Shown: positions 59,201-64,000 of the stretch, one piece after another | Position numbering within the stretch: the first letter of the stretch is position 1 | Layout of the letters: each line of letters opens with the position of its first letter | From: Streptomyces lincolnensis | GTDB lineage: Bacteria; Actinomycetota; Actinomycetes; Streptomycetales; Streptomycetaceae | DNA: 64,000 nt | NCBI RefSeq assembly: GCF_021173675.1 | Contig: NZ_JAIHON010000023.1 | Coordinates: forward strand, 1 to 64,000 | Direction of reading: 5' to 3' | The notes under the pieces: model-generated | Database searches by the model: none | Seen by the model: the letters and a program-made list of their open reading frames with translations, nothing else | Told to the model about the DNA's origin: nothing | Made by a program: the position numbers and the translations under genes

Positions 59201-59490
59201 CACGGCTCGCCGAGCGCTGGGACCTGGTCGCCTTCGGCACCGAACTCGGCACCGCCTACTCCGAGCTCACCGACCCCGTCGAACAGCGCCGCCGCCTCAC
59301 CGCGCAGTCCCTGCTCGCCGCCGGGGGCGACCCCGAGGCGATGGAACTGGACGAGGACTTCCTCGACGCCCTCGAATACGCCATGCCGCCCACCGGAGGA
59401 CTCGGCATCGGCGTCGACCGGCTGGTCATGTTCCTCACCGGCCTGACGATCCGTGAGACCCTGCCGTTCCCCCTGGTGCGACGCCGCTGA
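56215..59490 (+). CDS. lysX: Bifunctional lysylphosphatidylglycerol synthetase / lysyl-tRNA synthetase
   Basis: A 1091-residue membrane fusion protein. The N-terminal ~240 residues contain six or more membrane helices. An MprF-type DUF2156 domain (about 250-590: VFSPSGKAAVAYRVEAG, RISLNFAVFRSAFEEG) transfers lysine from lysyl-tRNA to phosphatidylglycerol. A lysyl-tRNA synthetase follows, with an OB fold near 658 (VTVAGRIMRVRDFGG), class II motif 2 (GRTFRNEGVSHKHNPEF, ~847) and motif 3 (GLGIGVDRL, ~1061). The same fusion is known as mycobacterial LysX, where it gives resistance to cationic antimicrobial peptides. The ATG at 56215 fits the family; the ribosome site is weak. Confidence 0.96.
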   Translation: MSATVQAAPAKDTGPTRPPGHAFLSRVPEGFAAFFGALGLLCVLLALVPPLRTLLRPAVRLLDQILVPVSANLAYAVFLFLLAGATAARKKIAWWLVVVYLGLLVLADALGVAVGLYADSIPSLVVCALALALLVVARREFYAASRRAAVRRALAVLFAGLVAGILAGWGLVELFPGTLPRGQRLAWAADRVCGGLISGGAFDGRPSRALFFLLGLFGALALLNAAATLFRSQRLEAALHGDEEDRIRALLRRYGDQDSLGYFATRRDKAVVFSPSGKAAVAYRVEAGVCLAGGDPVGDREAWPHAIAAWLEMARRHGWAPAAMGASEDGAKAFARAGLGALQLGDEAIVQVADFDLDGRDMRVTRQAVRRVRRTGATCRIRRHSTLTDAEMEEAIDRADAWRDTETERGFSMALDRLGDPADGDCLLVEAVSEDGRLLALLSFVPWGRDGVSLDLMRRDRGAPNGVMEFMVAELCAAAPKAGIRRISLNFAVFRSAFEEGARIGAGPVLRLWRRLLLFFSRWWQLEALYRSNAKYRPEWYPRFLCYGDAGALARIGLASAIAEGFVSVPSLRKLWGKGHPKGGHRPATTEGLPSLSALGLDGGDEAGAARPDADLPEQVRVRHRTLDRLRADGTDPYPVAVPHRTHALAEVRAGEQVTVAGRIMRVRDFGGIVFVTLRDWSGDHQLALTRDRSGPALDRFTADTDIGDHITATGLADTSDKGEPTVFVTSWQLTGKCLRPLPDKRRGLTDPEAKVRMRYVDLVASPDARDVVRARSTAVQALRQGLLERGYLEVETPMLQQIHGGANARPFTTHINAYDLDLYLRIAPELYLKRLCVGGLEKVFEMGRTFRNEGVSHKHNPEFTMLEAYQAYADYDVMLDLTRELIQGAATAALGSPVARRDGTEYDISGPWPVKTVHGAISEALGEEIDADTPLERLLRLCDRAGVPYTTDDGRGDVVLEMYERLVEERTQLPTFYKDFPTDVSPLTRQHRLDPRLAERWDLVAFGTELGTAYSELTDPVEQRRRLTAQSLLAAGGDPEAMELDEDFLDALEYAMPPTGGLGIGVDRLVMFLTGLTIRETLPFPLVRRR

Positions 59491-59579
59491 CGCCTCGTCA
59501 TGGGCCGGACGGGTGGAATCGTGCCGCCGCCCCGGTGTCGCTGTGGTGCGTCGGGGGAGTGATGGGCGACTGATGAGTC

Positions 59580-60467
59580 ATGAAGAAGGATCAGTTGCTC
59601 TCACGGCTGCCGTCGTCGCTCCCACGGCTGCCGTCCGCGGCGGTGTTCACGCGGCGCCGGGTGCTGCTCGCGGGGGCCGGCACCGCAGCCGTCGGCGCGG
59701 CCGGTACGGCAGGTCTGCTGTCGCTGGGCCAGGGCGCCGAACCGGCCGCCCCCGCCCCCGCCGCCGGGCCCCCGGCGCACCGCGCGGTCAAGCCCTCCGC
59801 CTACCGCCTCCAGCCCCTGACCGGATACGGACCGCCCCGGACCGCCCCGGCCCGGACCGTCGTCCGGCACGAGCCCTTCCTGCGCATGTCGGGCCGGGGC
59901 CGCTCCATGGTGCTGACCTTCGACGACGGCCCCGACCCCCGCTACACCCCGGACATCCTGGACACCCTCGCGGAGTACGACGTCCGCGCGATGTTCTTCG
60001 TCTGCGGGGAGATGGCCGCCGACCACCCGGACCTGCTGGCCCGCATGGCCGACGAGGGGCACGTGGTCGGCAACCACACCTGGTCCCACCCGCTGCTGAC
60101 CCGCCTGAGCCGCGGCCGGATCCGCTCCGAGATGGAACGCACCTGCGAGGTCATCGAGGAGGCGTACGGCGAACGCCCCCAGTGGTTCCGCGCGCCCTAC
60201 GGCGCCTGGAACCGCGCCGCCTTCCAGCTCGGCGCCGACCTCGGCATGGAACCCCTGGCCTGGACGGTCGACACCCTCGACTGGACCACCCCCGGCACCC
60301 GCACCATCGTCGGCCGGGTCGAGCACGGCGCCGCCCCCGGTGTCGTGGTCCTCTCGCACGACGCCGGGGGCGACCGCACCCAGAGCGTCCGGGCGCTGCG
60401 CGACTATCTGCCGCATCTGCTGGATTCCGGCTACCACGTCACCGTCCCGAGACGGCATCACGCATAA
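59580..60467 (+). CDS. Tat-exported polysaccharide deacetylase
   Basis: A 295-residue exported hydrolase. The signal region has a twin-arginine motif (TRRRVLLAGAG) and a hydrophobic stretch to about residue 50. The NodB-homology domain starts at about 109 with the metal/catalytic motif LTFDDGPDP, then VGNHTWSHPLL (His-x3-His), RAPYGAWN and VVLSHDAGG. It would deacetylate N-acetylglucosamine in peptidoglycan, chitin or another wall polymer. ATG at 59580; ribosome site unclear. It converges with the sortase gene. Confidence 0.92.
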   Translation: MKKDQLLSRLPSSLPRLPSAAVFTRRRVLLAGAGTAAVGAAGTAGLLSLGQGAEPAAPAPAAGPPAHRAVKPSAYRLQPLTGYGPPRTAPARTVVRHEPFLRMSGRGRSMVLTFDDGPDPRYTPDILDTLAEYDVRAMFFVCGEMAADHPDLLARMADEGHVVGNHTWSHPLLTRLSRGRIRSEMERTCEVIEEAYGERPQWFRAPYGAWNRAAFQLGADLGMEPLAWTVDTLDWTTPGTRTIVGRVEHGAAPGVVVLSHDAGGDRTQSVRALRDYLPHLLDSGYHVTVPRRHHA

Positions 60468-60502
60468 CCGGAGAACACGACGCCGGTCCGGTCGGGGAAC
60501 GC

Positions 60503-61174
60503 TCAGCGAACCTCGACCAGACGGGCGAAAGCGACGACATTCCCGTCGTAGCCGTTCTGTTTGGAGAAACCGCCTCCGCAGGTGATGACCCGCAATTCGG
60601 GGGCGCCTTTCGAACCGTAGACGCGGTCGCCGGGGAAATTGTTCTTCGCGAAGACCTCGATACCGTAGATCTCGAACACGGCCGTCTTTCCGTCCTTACG
60701 GGCGACCTCGACGCGATGCCCCTTCTTCAGGGCCCCGAGTGCGTAGAACACGGCAGGTCCGCGGCTGTTGTCGACATGGCCGACCACCACGGCGGTGCCC
60801 TTCTCGCCGGGCGAGACCGCACCGGTGAACCAGCCGGCCAGGTTCGGGTCCTCCGGCGGCGGTGCGCCGACCCAGCCGTCCGCGTCCAGGCCGACCGCCA
60901 TGACCGGCGCGTCCACCCGGATCGCCGGGATCCTGACCCGGTCGGGCACCGCGTACGGCAGGGGAGCGGGACTGTTCAGGAAGGTGCCGGGCGTGGCACG
61001 GCTCTCGGCGGCGGCCGCGGACGCGGGCTGCGGGGGCCCCACGTCGAACTCGCCCGAGCCGTTCCGAATGAGCGCGAGGCCGGTCAGCAGAACAAGCGCT
61101 ATCACGCCCCAAGGAGCGCGCTTCTTCCGCGGCTCCTCCTCTTCGGCCAGGTCGGCCAGTTCGGACGCAGTCAT
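60503..61174 (-). CDS. Class F sortase
   Basis: A 223-residue membrane-anchored transpeptidase. A short cytoplasmic acidic/basic region (EEEEPRKKRAP) is followed by one membrane helix (WGVIALVLLTGLALI). The sortase fold has the catalytic His in TAVVVGHVDN, the Cys in ELRVITCGGGF and a C-terminal Arg in VVAFARLVEV. Class F sortases attach proteins carrying C-terminal sorting signals to the wall; two small secreted proteins with C-terminal anchors lie next to it, though neither has an obvious LPXTG. ATG at 61174. Confidence 0.93.
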   Translation of the reverse strand: MTASELADLAEEEEPRKKRAPWGVIALVLLTGLALIRNGSGEFDVGPPQPASAAAAESRATPGTFLNSPAPLPYAVPDRVRIPAIRVDAPVMAVGLDADGWVGAPPPEDPNLAGWFTGAVSPGEKGTAVVVGHVDNSRGPAVFYALGALKKGHRVEVARKDGKTAVFEIYGIEVFAKNNFPGDRVYGSKGAPELRVITCGGGFSKQNGYDGNVVAFARLVEVR

Positions 61175-61507
61175 TCGACTTCCCCTCTCGACGCGGCCGT
61201 CGCCACGTCATTCGCGCATACGAGAACGCTAAGTCCCGCACGTGCAACCGGCGACGGGACGGACGCGAACGGGTGGCCCCTGCCGCGCCCGGTGCGCCAT
61301 CCGAGTTGCCGCCGACAGGAATTTTCTGACGGTCCGTGACCTGCGGTGATATCCGATTGTGTGGTTGTCGTTCGGCGTGTCGTCTCACCAGGACGGCCCA
61401 TTGCCGAAATGCGGGCCTGTGCAGGGCATCTGAGGGTTTTTCCGGGAGGCGCTTTCTCGCCGATCCACCGGGGACCGTTCCCGGGGCGTCTCCCGCGGAG
61501 GAACAAC
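61175..61507. promoter_or_regulatory. Divergent intergenic region, sortase to surface protein
   Basis: A 333-base stretch without a credible gene. It contains the start regions of the leftward sortase and rightward surface-protein genes; TGATAT at 61347-61352 is a possible -10 element for the latter. A GGAGG ribosome site lies just before the ATG at 61508. Nothing else is evident. Confidence 0.35.
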
Positions 61508-62002
61508 ATGCGTACTCATCGTGCCCTGGCGGCCACGGGCGCCGCGGTGGCCCTTCTCGGGTTCACCGCGCCGACGGCCGCCGCGTGGGATCAGCCGACC
61601 AGCGTCAGTGTTCTGCCGAGCGTGATCGCGCGCGGGGGCCAACTCCAGATCACCGTCACCGGTTCCGCCTGCACCCTGGCGGGCAGCACGGTCAGCTCGA
61701 ACGCCTTCCCGACCACTCCGCTCGTGTCGCAGGGCGGCAGCGGCAACACCTCCACGGCGACGGCCACGGTCAACGCGAACGCCGGCCCCGGCGCGTACAG
61801 CGTCACCACGAACTGTGAGGGCAAGGCCAAGACGTTCACCAACGCCTTCACCGTCATCGGCGGTGTCCGAGGCGGTATCGGCGGCAGCAGCTCCACCGGG
61901 GCGACGCCGACCGACATGGCCATCGGCGGCGGACTCGTCGCCGCGGCCGTCATCGGCGGTGGGGTGTTCTGGATGCGCCGCCGGTCCGAGAAGAGGATCT
62001 GA
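61508..62002 (+). CDS. Small secreted protein with C-terminal membrane anchor
   Basis: A 164-residue exported protein. A signal peptide (ALAATGAAVALLGFTAPTAAA) is followed by a single Ig-like beta domain (VSVLPSVIARGGQLQITVTGSACT, AGPGAYSVTTNCEG; two cysteines probably bridged), a Gly-rich hinge, a membrane helix (AIGGGLVAAAVIGGGVFW) and a positively charged tail (MRRRSEKRI). The layout is that of a sortase substrate, but I find no LPXTG-like motif before the helix. ATG at 61508 has GGAGG. A paralogous protein converges from 62623. Confidence 0.85.
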   Translation: MRTHRALAATGAAVALLGFTAPTAAAWDQPTSVSVLPSVIARGGQLQITVTGSACTLAGSTVSSNAFPTTPLVSQGGSGNTSTATATVNANAGPGAYSVTTNCEGKAKTFTNAFTVIGGVRGGIGGSSSTGATPTDMAIGGGLVAAAVIGGGVFWMRRRSEKRI

Positions 62003-62054
62003 CCACCCCTCGACGATCCCGATCCGCTCGCGGAGGCAGCCGAGCGCACGTGAG

Positions 62055-62103
62055 ACAGGCCGTCGCCCCGGACCCCATCAGGGAATCCGGGGCGACGGCC
62101 TGT
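62055..62103. terminator. 18-bp perfect bidirectional terminator
   Basis: ACAGGCCGTCGCCCCGGA (62055-62072) and TCCGGGGCGACGGCCTGT (62086-62103) are perfect reverse complements with a 13-base loop, placed between the stop codons of two convergent surface-protein genes. Confidence 0.9.
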
Positions 62104-62107
62104 GCGC

Positions 62108-62623
62108 TCAGGCGTCGTCCGCGCCGGTGCGGCGGCGCGAGAAGTGGTACGCCGCGCCGACCGACCCGGCGATGAGCGCCGCTCCGAGGCCGATCTCCTT
62201 GAGGTCGAAGCCGGCGAAGCTGCCGCCCTCACCGGCGTGCACACCCCTGTTGTAGGGGGGAACCGGCATCGGGGTGGGGACCGGGCGGCCGCCGGCGATG
62301 GTGAGGTCGGCGTTCTGCCAGAACGTCCCGCAGTGGAACGTCACCTCGTACAGGGCGCCCGGTTTGGCGTCCCAGTCGACCACCGCCGTCGCCGACGACT
62401 GGCCCTTGCGGATGGTCACGTCGTCGAAGACACCGGAGGAGACCAACACGTCCTGGTCGCATCCCGTGGCACGCAGGGTCACCTGCCCGCCCGCCGCGAT
62501 GGTCTGGGGCAGGACGCCGACCCGGAAGCCCGAGCTCTCGCCGCTCGCGTGGGCGGCGGGGGCGGTGAAGGCCAGGGCGCAGGCGCCCAGCAGTGCGGCC
62601 GAAGCGACGCGTATCGCGCGCAT
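62108..62623 (-). CDS. Small secreted protein with C-terminal membrane anchor (paralogue)
   Basis: A 171-residue exported protein built like its convergent neighbour. It has a signal peptide (ASAALLGACALAFTAPAAHA), one Ig-like domain with two cysteines (VGVLPQTIAAGGQVTLRATGC, LYEVTFHCGTFW), a Pro-rich linker (PVPTPMPVPP), a hydrophobic segment (IGLGAALIAGSVGAAYHF) and a basic end (SRRRTGADDA). No LPXTG is visible. ATG at 62623 has GGAGG upstream. Likely surface anchored; function unknown. The pair probably arose by duplication. Confidence 0.83.
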   Translation of the reverse strand: MRAIRVASAALLGACALAFTAPAAHASGESSGFRVGVLPQTIAAGGQVTLRATGCDQDVLVSSGVFDDVTIRKGQSSATAVVDWDAKPGALYEVTFHCGTFWQNADLTIAGGRPVPTPMPVPPYNRGVHAGEGGSFAGFDLKEIGLGAALIAGSVGAAYHFSRRRTGADDA

Positions 62624-62720
62624 GGTGGTTCCTCCGGTCCCCGAGGAGCAGCTGCGGACCTCTTCCGCTCGCGCCTGAAATGCACCTCGATGACCGAAAC
62701 GCTAGGAACATGTGTGCGTC

Positions 62721-62740
62721 CGCGCGATCGCAGTCGCGCG
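62721..62740. promoter_or_regulatory. Inverted repeat upstream of the surface-protein gene
   Basis: CGCGCGA (62721-62727) and TCGCGCG (62734-62740) are perfect 7-bp arms with a 6-base spacer, about 100 bases upstream of the leftward ATG at 62623. Could be an operator or chance GC-rich symmetry. The 257-base gap (62624-62880) otherwise contains only the terminator listed next. Confidence 0.3.
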
Positions 62741-62785
62741 AATGGGGCAAGCGTGTGCGCCGCTCAGGGGATCCACGCTCCCGCG

Positions 62786-62823
62786 GCCGGGGGACGGTGG
62801 CGGAGTGTCGGCCGTCCCCCGGC
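62786..62823 (-). terminator. Terminator after the DUF4239 gene
   Basis: GCCGGGGGACGG (62786-62797) and CCGTCCCCCGGC (62812-62823) form a perfect 12-bp stem with a 14-base loop, about 58 bases past the stop of the leftward DUF4239 gene. Confidence 0.65.
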
Positions 62824-62880
62824 GGCCGGTGTGCTGGGGGCGGGCCGGCGCGGGTGTGGTGAGGGTGCGATGAGGGGTCG

Positions 62881-63645
62881 TCAGCCCTTGGCGTCCGGGA
62901 AGAGGTTCAGGAACGGCTCGGCGGACGCGGCGATGCTGTGGCTGTAGGGGGTGTCGAAGGCCCAGATCAGGAAGAGCAGGAAGGCGATCAGCGCGGAGAA
63001 CAGCCCCGCGAGGACCAGCTCGCGCACCGTACGGCGGATCTGGAGGGCGAAGATCATGCCGACGGTCACCGCGCCGCCGCCGATCAGCCCGAACCACACC
63101 ACGCCCGGCATGGTCGCCCCGGTCGACTCCGCCCGGGCGTTGCGTGCCTGGTCGGCGGTGGCCACCTGGTCCAGCAGGGGCTGGTAGGCCTGGGCCTGGA
63201 AGTCCGTCGTCGGCTCGTAGTCGGTGACGTCGACGCGGATCTTCTCCAGGAGTTCGCCGCCGCGTTCGGTGACCTGCTTGTGGTCGGCCATCGCCTTCCA
63301 CTCGGTGGTGACGACGTGTCCGACATAGACGTTGACATCGTCGCGAATGCGGTCGCGGACCTCGGGCGGATAGACCCGGACCCGCTCCGAGATCTCGTGC
63401 AGGGCCTGGGCCTCCGTCTGGACGTGGTCCTGGGCGGTGCTGCGGGCCTCCCAGACACCGGCGATGGCCAGGCCCAGGACGATGGCGTACACCACGCCGA
63501 TCCACATCGTCATGTACTCGATGACGTCCGGCGTCTCGTTCGGATCCTCGTCCTCGGGCGCCGTACGGTGCCGCACGATGGTGATGATCACCACCACGGC
63601 GCACGCGGCCACCATCGCGAGGGTGAGAACAAGCCATTCCGGCAA
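62881..63645 (-). CDS. DUF4239-domain (bestrophin-like) membrane protein
   Basis: A 254-residue membrane protein. Two helices lie near the N-terminus (LVLTLAMVAACAVVVIITIV and YMTMWIGVVYAIVLGLAIAGVW), then a ~110-residue charged helical region (EAQALHEISERVRVYPPEVRDRIR), then two helices at the C-terminus (VVWFGLIGGGAVTVGMIFAL, LVLAGLFSALIAFLLFLIW). This is the layout of the bestrophin-like DUF4239 family, suggested to form ion channels; function is unproven. TTG at 63645 is the start, with GGAGG six bases upstream. It lies 20 bases after the stop of the proline-rich gene, same strand, so probably one transcript. Confidence 0.85.
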   Translation of the reverse strand: MPEWLVLTLAMVAACAVVVIITIVRHRTAPEDEDPNETPDVIEYMTMWIGVVYAIVLGLAIAGVWEARSTAQDHVQTEAQALHEISERVRVYPPEVRDRIRDDVNVYVGHVVTTEWKAMADHKQVTERGGELLEKIRVDVTDYEPTTDFQAQAYQPLLDQVATADQARNARAESTGATMPGVVWFGLIGGGAVTVGMIFALQIRRTVRELVLAGLFSALIAFLLFLIWAFDTPYSHSIAASAEPFLNLFPDAKG

Positions 63646-63665
63646 GAGTGCCTCCAGGATCGGCG

Positions 63666-64000
63666 CTAGCGGGGCCGCAGCGCGGCGACGGCGATCACCG
63701 CGGGAGCGGTGATGAGCAGGACGTAGACGACGGGTGACGTGGTCCCGTTGGACGGCCGTTCAGGGGACTTCGCCGTCCGGTAGCGCGGATAGCTGACCGG
63801 GCTGGGGGTGGGACGTGGGGTGGGCTCGGCCGACGGTGTCGGTGTCGGTGTCGGTTTCGGCGGGGGAGCGGGCGGCCGGACGGGAGCCGGAGCCGGGGCG
63901 GGCGGCGGAGTCGGCGTGGGCGTCGGCTGCGGGCGGGGCGGTTCCGGGCGGGGCGCCGGTGGTGGGGGTTCGGGCGTGGGCGTGGGGCGCGGCTCGGGCG
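63666..64000 (-). CDS. Proline-rich protein with C-terminal membrane segment (partial)
   Basis: The window ends inside this leftward gene, so only its C-terminal ~111 residues are seen. They are almost pure Pro/Thr/Ala/Arg repeats (PTPTPTPSAEPTPRPTPSP region), then a short linker (YPRYRTAKSPERPSNGTTSP), then one hydrophobic segment (VVYVLLITAPAVIAVAAL) and the end RPR. The stop is TAG at 63666-63668 on the complementary strand. The frame is open to the window edge. It looks like the stalk and membrane anchor of an exported surface protein; the domain it carries is outside the window. Confidence 0.75.
   Translation of the reverse strand, partial: PEPRPTPTPEPPPPAPRPEPPRPQPTPTPTPPPAPAPAPVRPPAPPPKPTPTPTPSAEPTPRPTPSPVSYPRYRTAKSPERPSNGTTSPVVYVLLITAPAVIAVAALRPR

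Noticed and set aside
63800..64000. Repeat array suggestive of a minisatellite at the window end
   Set aside because: It is explained by Pro/Thr coding repeats of the partial proline-rich gene.

Overview
The window is about 64 kb of very GC-rich actinobacterial DNA and almost certainly comes from a Streptomyces chromosome. Supporting signs are the third-position GC bias, frequent GTG and TTG starts, ATGA/GTGA start-stop overlaps, Tat and lipoprotein signals, and family content such as class F sortase, SpoIIE-type phosphatase, LysX and Rpf-LysM-M23 proteins. I see no rRNA, tRNA, CRISPR array, transposase or phage gene. The first ~170 bases are almost pure runs of C and G and look like a damaged contig end.

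Layout. 0.2-7.8 kb: 6-phosphogluconate dehydrogenase, a secreted Rpf/LysM/M23 wall hydrolase, an EamA-type transporter, a FhuF-like iron-sulfur protein, and the glgA-glgC pair for the glycogen/maltose-1-phosphate route. 7.8-10.5 kb: a secreted PA14-GH2 glycosidase with a LacI-type palindrome upstream. 10.6-17.3 kb: WS/DGAT acyltransferase, two SDR enzymes, a degenerate HD-like protein, a small unknown peptide gene, a GNAT and an amidase. 17.5-22.0 kb: a secreted GH20 hexosaminidase and GH29 fucosidase pair, then a lipoprotein hydrolase. 22.1-32.9 kb: a LacI regulator divergent from a six-gene operon (sugar ABC transporter without ATPase, GH5 resembling subfamily 18, GH85, GH38). 33.0-35.8 kb: an AlkZ-like DNA glycosylase and a divergent MDR/TetR pair. 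35.8-44.6 kb: a FadR-type regulator divergent from a complete-looking L-fucose import and oxidation operon. 44.5-56.1 kb: lipase maturation factor, DUF6777 lipoprotein, SpoIIE phosphatase, Fpg/Nei glycosylase, an ECF sigma/anti-sigma set, CapA-like protein, a MarR/hydrolase pair, a truncated Nudix remnant and a universal stress protein. 56.2-64.0 kb: lysX, a polysaccharide deacetylase, a class F sortase next to two small surface proteins, a DUF4239 protein and the end of a proline-rich membrane protein.

How the genes fit together. The central 25-37 kb read as one nutritional theme, catabolism of glycoprotein N-glycans. Secreted GH85 would free the glycan, the lipoprotein/permease system would import it, and cytoplasmic GH38 and the GH5 enzyme would remove alpha-mannose and then split the Man-beta-1,4-GlcNAc core. 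Secreted GH20, GH29 and perhaps GH2 would trim antennae and fucose. The released L-fucose would feed the adjacent operon, which encodes uptake, mutarotation, dehydrogenation, lactone hydrolysis, dehydration and a second oxidation. Strong palindromes in front of several of these units suggest separate local repressors.

The window also shows repeated short tandem duplications (12-21 bp) placed exactly at gene starts or stops. These are described individually in the findings.
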